From positions 49,983,665 through 50,047,664 of the forward strand of contig OY754468.1 of assembly GCA_963575645.1 (NCBI GenBank): 64,000 bases of DNA, read 5' to 3'. Both the position numbers and the translations under genes were made by a program. Shown piece by piece: positions 12,101 through 24,100 of this stretch. The DNA is from Xanthostigma xanthostigma (Eukaryota; Arthropoda; Insecta; Raphidioptera; Raphidiidae). Each line of letters opens with the position of its first letter. Position 1 is the stretch's first letter. Below the pieces are notes generated by a model, which ran no database searches, was not told where the DNA came from, and worked only from the letters and a program-made list of their open reading frames with translations.

Positions 12101-15100
12101 CTTTATAATTTTATACAGTATGTAAACACGTACGGTGCACTGCACATAGGGAAATTAATATTGGGAAAAAATGACTGGATCAGAGTGAGCCTTGAAATCT
12201 TGTTTTTCAATTTGACAGATAATATTCTTCTGCCAAATGAATGTGTATACTACCGAAGAAAATATTCAAATGATTACAACATAATCGGACTTTTTTTATT
12301 AATGGGACATTAAATTCCCAAAAATACTTAAATATGGTGCGAGATCAAATATCTCCGCCTATTCGTGTTGAACCTAAAGACATTGGGTCACTGATTTACC
12401 AACGCGCATACGTCATACCAGTCAGACAATTTTTGAATGAAATGTTTCCAAACAGATGGAGTTATTTTTTTTTGTTTTATTTTTGCACAAAAAAATTAAA
12501 ATAATGATTTATAAGAGCTTTTTATTATTATAAAAGCCAAGTAAAATAAAAATAAATCAAAATAAAATAGAAATCCTCAAGATTACCACGATAATTCAAT
12601 AGAAATAACAATTAATGCAGTCATGGCTAGCTCTGATCCAAGTATTTTTCCCAATGCTAATTTCCCTATGTGCACCTTACATGTTTACATACTGTATACA
12701 ATAATGTTTATAGTATGATTTCATATGGTCCTCAGATGTGGTTTTTGTAGCGCTCCCTGCCATATCGTTTACTGACAATCTTCGCGGTTTAAAACAATAA
12801 TAACAAGGCAGTTGAATCCCGCTCTACTGCCCGCTAGCGGCGCTAGTAGTCTTTGGGGAAGTAAACGTCGAATAATATGTGTTTACATTTTTCCAAATAA
12901 TAATTAAATACTCAATACGCTTTAAGTTAATGAGACATTAAATGTTATACAATAATTTTCTAATTAACTAAGTGAAAATGTGGAAATACAAAGCTAAACA
13001 ATAAGAATCATAAATAAACTATTAAAACAATATTATGAATCATAAACACCTATACCCCAAGAATGTCTCAAATACCTACACATAATAATAATTTGCTTTC
13101 TTACAACATATTAAAGTAAGTACCTACTAGTTATTGTGGTAATTATAATATACGCGTATGTGCTACATGGTCTCTTATAATTATTTATTATTTGCCTTAC
13201 GGTATTATATTTTCTTCGAAGCAAATCATGCAATACCACTCATTTTATTTATTCTAATTTCGTAGGTAACTTGATTTTTTTACTTAATTATTACCGTCTC
13301 GACGCGATCATGGGACACAACATTCATCTCGGTAAACTAAGACGAATGTGCGTACTCATTCCCCTCCATTCGTTCTTTTGCACTCGAGTGAAACCGGGCG
13401 GGACCGCTAGTATAGTTCTTGCGTTTTTACATTGACGTAATTTCGTTCAATAAGCGCCACTTATATGAATAAAAAAATGAAAGTTTTAGTTAAAAATAGA
13501 CGAGAAACAAATGAACAATAAATAAATAAAAGGAGGATGTTTGCACAACATTTTTAATGCGTGTTATAGTTTCAATTGACGAAAGCGAAAGTTTATTATA
13601 TTATGGTCTTGTTCTTGACATACAGAACACACGCTGACCGAAAACAACTCGGGATGTTGTATAGGTAACACATTTACATAATTTTATAGTAGTTGGCCAA
13701 GTTAAAGATATACGTATGATGGCGGAAGCTAAACATATCTATCAACCACAATCTATTAATCTATACTAATATATAAAGCTGAAGAGTTTGTTTGTTTGTT
13801 TGAACGCGCTAATCTCAGGAACTACTGGTTCAAATTGAATAAAAATTTTTTTGTTGGATAGCCCATTTACCGAGGAAGGTTATAGGCTATATAATATTAC
13901 GCTACGACCATTAGGAACGGAGCGTTAATAAAAAATGTTGTAAAATGTATCTCAAAAATAAGCTTCTATTCATGTAAAATGCACTAACTAGATATACTCA
14001 TATTAGTGATGAAAGAACCCAACATCAGGTAGATCAATCGGTAGCGCATACGACTGTCAATATCAGGGTAGTGGGTTCGAGCCCCACGTTGGGTGAATAT
14101 ACTTTTATTTATTTTTTTTATTTTTTACATTGCTTTCTTCTAAGGCTTACATTTAAATTTATTTTAATTTTATTTAATTCATTTAAAAAAATTATTAGTT
14201 AAAAAAAGTATAAATACTGCCTTTTATCGACAAAAGTTTTTGAACGGTAACTCCGATCATCATGAAATTTGGACACAACATTCATCTCGGTAAACTAATA
14301 TGAATGAGTGTACTCATGTTCCTCCCTTCCCCATTCGTTCTTTTACACCCGGGTGAAACCGGACGGGACCGCTAGTTAACTATACGAATCATTGCCTATC
14401 TACTCAATGTGCGGTGAGTGAACGCAACAAAGCGTATCGAAAATATGCCTGCGTCTCTTTCTTCGATGTAATTCCCTGATTTCTCCGATGATAGGATTGG
14501 TTGATGTACCTACTTGTATTCAATCTGAATAAAGTATCTCTGTTTCAAAAACTTTGTCTTTTTCTATGACGTTTACATGGGCGTACCCAGCTTTTGGCCC
14601 AGGAGCGGGCAAATTAGAAATTCTTAAGCCAGGTACCCCGTGCTTGGTTTGCTCTCCTGGATACGCCAGTGCGCAATAGTTCGATTGCGATTTTATTCCT
14701 ATGCTCAGTATAGAATAAAAGTATATGCTATATCAACAAATCAATGTTTACAATGCATGCAGAATGGTCATTTCTCGAATCTCGAGACAAAATTAAATTA
14801 TCGAGATTTCGTCGAGACGAGAAATCTCGTTTTAACTACGGTGACGTCTATTATTAAAGCCAGTTAAAAACTACTGAACCGATTTTTATAAAAAAAATTA
14901 TGGGAGCAATCCGTACGCATTCTGAAAAAAATGATGCTGAAATTTTTTAAATCGGTTAGTCCCTCAAAAAGTTATGACTGATTTTTTTTTTAATAGATAA
15001 GATGTGCGTGGCCACACTCGATAGAAATGAAACTTAATAAAAATAAATTAACAGTAAAATGTAAAAATATTTTCAAACGCGTTTCAGCAGTTATTTTGAA

Positions 15101-18100
15101 AATTTAAAAAAATAATTTTTCGCTTTGAATTTGTAAATTTCTCAGATATAAAATCATTATTTATAAATTAAAATGTTGACATCGGTGGGTTACCGCGTAG
15201 TAAAATCAAAAATTCTTCATTACCAAAAATGCAAGATTATAGGTTATGTATCTATTAAAAATTAGAGCAAAATAAAAAAAAATTGACAATGGAATTAAGA
15301 TATATATTAGATATCGTGTCCATCGAGATAATAATTAGTAAGAAAAATCGCAGGGTTGTGGACAAAAAGTTAGATTTATTAGTGTACTTGAAAAAGTCTA
15401 AATCTATAGACGAAACGTCGTACTAATAAATCTAACTTTTTGTCCACAATCCTGCGATTTTTCTTATTAGTGGAATTAAGTTAATAAAAAATTATATGTC
15501 GAAAAGCATACATGCGTTCAACAAATCGTCTTCGTTGTAAAGTAAATACGATGAATAAAAATTAACATTTTTTGCAAGGTTGTCTGCAAACAAGTTTAGT
15601 TATTTCGTCGCTTTAAATAATATTTAGATTATAACATGTTCCGCATATCCATGTGGGTTAGAAATACGCTTCTAGGATAAGCTCTGGGAATTTTTCAAAG
15701 CAGTTGAAAATTTTGTGACGGCTTTCCGTCTCGCGTCGTATTGTAAGAGTTTTTTTATGTAAAGCTCCTCCCCGACTACGTTACTGAACCATAGTTGATC
15801 TCTTCTCGGTGTCTAGAGAGAGTTTCATACTCACCATAGCAAATGCAGCATTCAAATGATAAGCCTTTGCAAGTAGAAACCTTTGCAGGATTTCATCGTC
15901 TATCGGTTTTTCAAGGCTTTCATCTTCTGCAAAATAAAAAATAATTAAAAAATTATATTTAAGCGAGTAGCTTTAAGCTGTGTCCTCACTATGACGATCG
16001 GCAAAGCTGCACTACTGTGGACGTGACTGTAGGCTTCGTTATCAGGCAAATTCGTTGCCAATGGTAACAGCTTTGCCGATCGGTATTGCCGCTCGGAATA
16101 GACACAACTTTAGGATGAAAGAATAAAAAAAAAATATATTCACTAAAACCATGATCATTATAAATAATTTAAACTTCTTCTTTGTGTAACTTTATTATGG
16201 AATAGGTTCGCATTTTTTGAGACAAACACTTTTTTAATTTTTTTTTCTTTTTTGGAAACCGATATATTTAATATAACTTTGATGTAAACATAATGTAAAC
16301 AGAATATAAATAAGAAAAATAGAATAACACAGTAAACACAAGAAATCAAGGACTCTAATAATCGTGTATTGAACTCATAAATATATCAAGGGTGACCAAC
16401 TTTTTTGCCGCGCAATATAATTTTTTCCATTAAAACTAATTGTAAAAAATTTTCTCTTTATTTTTGTCTTCGTATCACAGCTAAAGTGATTATACATAAT
16501 CACCAGACATTTCGTATAATGTCTAAATTGTGTACTCAAAGTAATAAATTGTTCACTTTGTCTAGATATCATTCACAATAGCTAGTGTGAATTGACCAAC
16601 GTGATAAAAACAGTCTAGCATTCCTGACAACCCTGGCTATATCTTGACTGACAAAATATCTATCTATTAGTGGTCTTAAAAGACGACAGATATATTTTGT
16701 AATAATATTATAATAAGTTTTTTTCTTAAAAAAAGAGTCGCGATCAACTGAAATTACAGCAACGTTCGATGTATTGGCCACCCCTAAACTAGATATTTAT
16801 AATGCACGTTATTATACATTTTAACGCTATAGTTCACCATTAACTTTTCTTGCCTATGAAAGGTCGTCCAAAACTTTCACCTTGCGATTGTCCTTTCACA
16901 AGGTGAACAATATTTTTAATACAAGAGATTTTTTCATTTTACAAGAAATATAGTGAAACCTCGATTAACCGGTCTTTATGTTATCCGTGTTATATTATTT
17001 TTTGGGGGAGTATTGTCAATAATATTTTATTAGTATTTCCCATTGGCTTTGGTGTTTTCTGGTTACTTTTAAATTTTTATATTTTGGACAAATCTCTACA
17101 ACAAATTTCATCAGCCTAAAGTTCGGTCAAATACTCATATACTTCTGACACCGACACTTCAGCTGCATCAATGAATCAACAGTCAGCATTAGTACAGCTA
17201 AATCGGGCCGTTATCCGTTGTCGTTAACAAGAGGCCAAAGCTAGTGGAAGGCCACGATGCGACTCGAGTCTCTTTTTATGCCGCTTTTCCCTAAAAAAGG
17301 GACCCTAAGCACATGACAGATGTATTTTCTTCAGCGTGACAATAGAGTATTTACAGCATTCCGAACAATCGAGATCCAACTGTAATCGTTGCACTTCAAG
17401 AACATGTTTGCTACAAAACTATAGTAGGCTGATGCATTTGTAAAAAACGTTAATCTTAGAATGATGTCATCTAAGTATTCATTTTATGATCATATTCACT
17501 GAACGTAAGTAGTTATTTATTCGGTTCATTTGTTCCTCAGTTAGCTATTCCTCCGAATAAATAGCGGTAAGTCAATTCAACAAACACAATTATGTTTACT
17601 GCAAGTTAAAACTTATTCTGTCTTACTTCGAGGGTATAAATATTTATTTGCCTGATAAAATAATAATGACCGCCAAATAGATCATAATACCTAGCCTATA
17701 AACGTGGAGTATTATATCAGCAGTTTGCTCTTGTGAATTTATTTGTGTTGTTTATTAACCTTTTGTGAAGTGTATAGTTGTAAAACATTAAAGCTAGTGG
17801 AAGTTTTGTGTGGTGTGCATAGGTATATAAAACTTATTAATCCACTAAATATGCGAAGATTGAATTTTTTTCTTTCTAAGTTAGGGATTCCCAAGTTTAT
17901 ATTATTCTTGATGCAAAAAAATCTTCAGAGATATTATATCGGAATATTCCAATTTAAGTATAAAGCAATCTATACTCTTTATTACAAATTACAAATTCAA
18001 AAATAACTTGTTAATTTGATATACGAAATATTGAAGACACTTAGTACATTAATTTAAAACCTGTTCTTCAAACAAACCTCTGCTAAGCTATGCTGTGCTA

Positions 18101-21100
18101 ACGTCAGCGGAGCCAGAGAACCAGATAACAAACAAACAAACAGTATTTAAAAAAAAGATTACAGTTAACAAGAAATTGAGTATATTATGTAACAAGAGTG
18201 AGAATGTGAGACACTTTTTATACAACAATAAGGATGTTCAACAGCTAGCTCAAAATGCAACACTTTACGCACGGTTTTTGTTTCGTTAATATTTTGATGG
18301 TATTGAATTTATTCATGTAGGGGAGAGAGGGGGAATGGCGCTCACTGGGTAATGGCGCTCACCTCTGTAACTCTGTCAAAAAGGAACGTAGCAACACGTC
18401 ACGTCGCGTGAAACGCGAGGGAGGGGGCTTCTAATAGACAGCGATGCAAACGGACAGTTAGCTCGCGTCATGCGACCGTGAAGAGCGTTTCTTCGTTTGC
18501 GGCCGCGCTGATCTAATTTTTAATTAGGTGCTGAACAAGTTAAGTTGCTGGGCTCGCTATACTATGAACTGAGTGTTGCAGATTTGCGTAAACTTGTTTA
18601 TAAATTTGCTGAGTGCAACAATATCAAAATCCATTTTGATCAAAGCAGCAAAACAGCCGGATTGGATTGGGTACACTTCTTGATGAGACCCTGAGCGGCA
18701 TTACCCAAAGTCAGGGGCAATGCCGCTCAAACATGTTTTTTTAATAATGTTTTCCTACTACTAGTAGGTGAAAGATATATGCTTTTGTTGTTAAATTGTT
18801 GGTTACTCGATAATTAAAGACTTTGTTACTCTTCTTAATTTTGATTTATAATAAATAATTTAAAAAATACACTGTTTTCCTTAAGTGAACGCCATTCCCC
18901 CGTCCTACCCTAAACGTTTATGATTAGAGAAGGGATGATTTCATATTTTTTTGAAACTAGTGTGTAGAGAATTAGAATATCTTTGCATTAGAAACGTTTT
19001 GAATTCACAGTGCTTCTGGTGCCATCTTCGAATTTCCAAAAACAATTTAATTATTAGAAAAAATTGTAGTACGAATTTTGTTTGAAGGTGCTAAAAATCG
19101 TTAAGTGAAAGAGGACTTTAGACCTTAGACAGATTCAGTAGTTTTTGAGTTAATACTACGAACTCTGTAACCAGGACACTCAACACTAGCTTAGCGGTGG
19201 ATCGACATCTGTCGCTTGAACCAATATGGCGTCAGCTACTGGGTAACGCACAGACGTTCATGGCTTATACGTAGTGTCTGTGAAGTTAAACAACTTTGGT
19301 AACTATGGCGAAAACGCAGGCGGAAACAACCGAAGTTTTCTCGAAAGACGACAAGCATAGGAAACTAGATCTCCTGGTCACAGACTTCGTGGATAATACA
19401 GAATAAACAAACTGCTTTAGAAATCCTATAATCTGAATTTTATTTATTAGTAAGGAATAATGGAAATTTCTTCTATAATTCAATTAGTTATGTACAGACA
19501 GTGATTTATACACTGATAAATTAATTATACTTGATAATAGAAACGGCATAGTTTTTATGCGTGAGACGCTGTAAAATTGTTTCATTGTTTCGCTGCTCCA
19601 ATAAGCTAACCGCACTGCATGAAGACTGACTCTAATATTTCAGAACTCCAGTAATACCACAGAACTTGTTCTGTGAGTAATACAGTATCTATTTTTTCAC
19701 GTTTAACAATTAACATTGGGTAAAGGTACATGTCCACATTTTAATGTCCATTAAGGTAGTACGAGCACCAAGGCAATTTTAAAGAAAATCTTGATTTTTT
19801 TATATTTAACGGTAGATGGATGATATATTTTCATTGATTTCTCCAAAACTAGTCGGTGGAAATTAAAAAAAAACTATTTAAATTAAAGTTAAAACCTTAA
19901 TAAATTATGGAAAACAAAAAAAAACCCGTTGTGCCCGACTAATTAAAAATATATTTAATGTTTTTAATTAAATATCTTTTTAATTAGTCGGGCACAACGG
20001 TTTTTTTTTGTTTTCAATAATTTATTAAGGTTTTAACTTTAATTTAAATAGTTTTTTTTTTAATTACCACCGACTAGTTTCGGAGAAATCAATGAAAACA
20101 TATAATCCATCTACCGTTTTACCATAAAGCCAATGTTAAATATGCCTACTTTTGATGTCATTTATTTATTTAAATAATCGGGCAACCCCCCCTAAAATTT
20201 TCAGAATTGGTTTAGCCTTAATCGAACTTCTTATAAAAAAAAACAAGCTTTTTATTTAAAATTGCCTTGGTGCTCGTACTACCTTAAGTATTATTAAAAA
20301 GTGGATTATTAGCATTAACCTTGACAATAAAATTTATCATATGGAATTATTGTGTAATGATCTGATTTAATTTATAAAAATAATAACAACAAAGTCAGAA
20401 AATATTGTCATTTTAAAAACGTGTGAATTATGTTCAACCGCTTTTAAACAAAGAAAAACATCTTAACGTATAAACACAATCTAGCAAATGTTTTGATCAT
20501 GAAAACGATTTCAATGGAATTTTTTGTAGGTATATTGTTGAGGAAAATACCATTAGGCATTAGGTTTGCAGTAATGACTGCCAATATAAATAAAATCGCA
20601 AGTTTGTCTGTGATTTGGAAGTACAGTTTTTGGGATACCTATATAGACCAAATTAGCTCCTTTCATAATTTTGATATAATGGTCAGAGTGCCCGATGGCA
20701 AAAATTTTACTGATACATACTCTCCACAAACTTTGTATATGGCTTCATTAGGCCTAGTCTGACACCTATTTTCTCTATGACTTTTCTTGATTTTGGGTCG
20801 TTTTCCCTCTAAATTTTCCGAAAGATGTCGTTTTGACGACATGTAAAAAATTTATAGATACTTACTGTTTGTTTTTTAATTGGATAACTTAAAAACTTCA
20901 ACCCAAAACGCTAAAATAATGTTCTCTGACAAACAACATGAACCATTTAAAATGTCTTACACCTCGAATATGTTCGACATATTCGAGGTGTCAGACATTT
21001 ATAATTGAATCAAGATTAGTCCGATTCGTAAAATTTTTATGATCGAAAATACAACATTTTGTTAATTAATGTCCAGAATAATAACTGGGTTTAGTGTAGT

Positions 21101-24100
21101 GTAGATTGTTCAGTGAACTTTACACTGAAAAGTGTACTTTAGATCTATAACCCACGGTTATACTTTTGGATAATAAACACAATAGTGTCAAAAAGTGTCA
21201 ACAATTATTAAAACTGGTTCACGATACCAAACATACCTAACATATTGAAGTTCAAAGATCGTTAAAATTTGTACAAACCTTTATGATTAGTTTTCCTTCT
21301 AAATGACTAAATAAATATATGAACATTTTGCAAATTTCGCTACGCAATTATTATTCTGCGAGAAATATTATTTTTAATTATCTGGTTCCCAATATTACCT
21401 TTTGTTTGAATAAAATTGTCGAGCACAATTCTACAATATTGTTTACATATTTAGTAATGTTGTTATTTATTTCAAAACACGCATCGTTCTCATTAAATTA
21501 CATTTCCTGTTAATTAATTTCTGCGTACTATTATTTATTTTTTTGTTATTTTATCAATAAAGGTAGACCTGTTTATATTTTCATTTATAAACTAACACCA
21601 GCTGCATTTAAAAATAAATATTCAACAGGAAAAGAATGGCTATATATTATTTAGTTCCTTGTTTTCATTTCATCAAAATTATAATCAAACGAAATACGTT
21701 TTGTTAACCCTAGAATTTTACTCCATTAACCCTGCCGATTTTTCAAACGATATCAATAAAATACCAACGCTTTATTTTAAGATATATAGACATGAAATTT
21801 TGACGTGATAACGTCTTATAAATTGATGAAACACCGACTGCATGCACGAAAAAGTGTAACGTTCCGCCTGAGCGTGCAAGTGAGAGCGCGATAGATAGAG
21901 GCACGATCTGCCCAAGTTTGACAGCTACTAAAATTTATTTATTAAAAATCAAAAGACACAAACTTCCAATAGACCGCCACAGTTCGCTCGTATATATACT
22001 TACAGGGAGTGAAAAATCCACACCACCCGACCGTCCGTTTATTAAAACTGCGTGTATTTTGAAAACGGTTCATTATATTTAAAAACCGTTTCTACAGTTG
22101 GTTAGAACTCTAATTTTACTATTTAAATATGTAAAAATAAATGTTTGGAAACGTATACGTATAATGTGAAAAATAAAAAAAGTTATTTTTCAACACTTTA
22201 CGAGTATGGTGTGTATAGAAATACCTATAATAACTGTAATTGATTTCCTTAATAATTTTCAATGTTTCTTTATGACGTTATCACGTAAAACTATCGTCCG
22301 TAAACCGACTTTACAAACAACCAATTTTTTTGATATGTGCAGGGCTTAGGATTTTAGATATAATTAAAAAATATAAAGACCGCACACACTTGTTAAGCAT
22401 AAGCCTGCACGACCTGCACAGCACGGAGCCAAAAAACCTCGACGTGAAGATACCTATATTATTTTACGTAGTAGCGTACATGCAACAAGCATCCAGCAAT
22501 GCCCGTCAATCGGTCGCCTCTAATTTCTGTCTAGCCGTGCTGGACCGATCTGCTATGCCAGTGATGTGTCATGTTCATTAATTAATTCGCATTGATAAAA
22601 CTACTTGAAAACTGCCTACCTCACAATTACGAAACCTGCATTAAAATTTGCTGGTTTGTGCTGGTCTAGTGTGCGACATAGTGCAAGATGCATGTTTGTG
22701 CTGTACAGGTCGTGCAGGTTAATGCATGACAGGTGTGCGCGATCTTAAAATGTTTTTGTATTTTTATATTAACTTCGCTCTAATATTATTTACGATAATT
22801 TGATTGAATCTGTGTTGAAAAGAAAATGTTCCGTTTTGAAATAAAATCAAATAATTAAAAAAATAATCTAAAAGCAATTGTTTTCATTGCAATTGTGGGA
22901 AATTCCGGTACAAAAATGTATATACTTGATTCATAGTAAATGTTTTAAAGAACTGCACTTACTATAAGTAAATTAATACAACGGTACTTTTTAATATAAA
23001 CGTATATATTGTTCTATTTGTATTTATTTAGAAACTACCCCTTGTAGAATTGATTTAAAAATACCAGTATTAAAAATTATTATTTTTTCCCACAGGAACG
23101 CACAACGGGACGTTCAAGATTTACAGGAACTGGGCAGTGGCAATGCATTTCTATTTCGGTGAAGTTAGATCATGTCTTTCCCGAAATTGGACATGGGAGG
23201 ACACTCGAACCATCCAGATTGGAGCGAGTATTCTCGGAAACATTTGGAATAGTGGAAGTATACAGAAAGAAGAAGAAAATTTTAAAAAACCATTCGAATA
23301 CATGCTTCGTTTGTTGTGTAAATAAAATATTATTAAAAATACATTTAAAAGTAACAATACATCACATATTATAATCTCAGCAGGTTTATTGACTACTAAA
23401 TTTGGGAGCCTACTCTATGGCAGTGATCTCAAAGATACGGCCCACGACCAGAATCTATCCAGTGAGGATTTTAGACGACATTCGATGCCATTATGTATTT
23501 TTAAAATTGCTGCATCCTTAAGCTTAAGGTAATTAATTATTAAAATTTCTTTCTGGATATATTTTTGTTTTGTTTTGCAGAATCTTCAAAACACCTGTCA
23601 ATAATCTCAAGATGGAAGCAAAATTTTTTTTATATAATAATAATACAAAAAAGTGCTCTGTCTTAGGGGCTCCATTATCCTAATGTGCCTAGGGTCTCCA
23701 AGACGGTCATGTCAATACGACCCGCGACCAGAATCTATTCTGAAAATAACTACCTCAAATATGGCACCTGACATCAATGAGCTTATCAAACACAAGAGAC
23801 CTCAGGTGTCTAGATCCTCAAGCTCAAGATAATTTACCCTGTTTATTATTTTTGTATGAAAATTGATTCAAACCAAATAAATAAAGATTTTAATTTAGTA
23901 TGTGATTTGGTTTTTAATTTAGAGTCTGGCCCGCTAACACACCCTAAATCTTATAAATGGCCCTTTAGAAAAATCAGTCTGACACCCCTGCTCTATGGTA
24001 CCATTAGAATGGAAACAATGACTTATTACTCTACACCGTTTCAGGATGAACTACAATTATTCTACTTAAACGAATGTGAATGATTTATTTAAATATTTAT

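Noticed and set aside
14017-14094. A functional tRNA gene
   Set aside because: The anticodon stem does not pair and there are extra bases before the D arm, so only a tRNA-derived sequence is claimed.
20493-20762. 89-residue plus-strand frame starting MIMKTISMEFFVG
   Set aside because: No recognisable motif, no splice or poly(A) context, and located inside an intron full of repeats.
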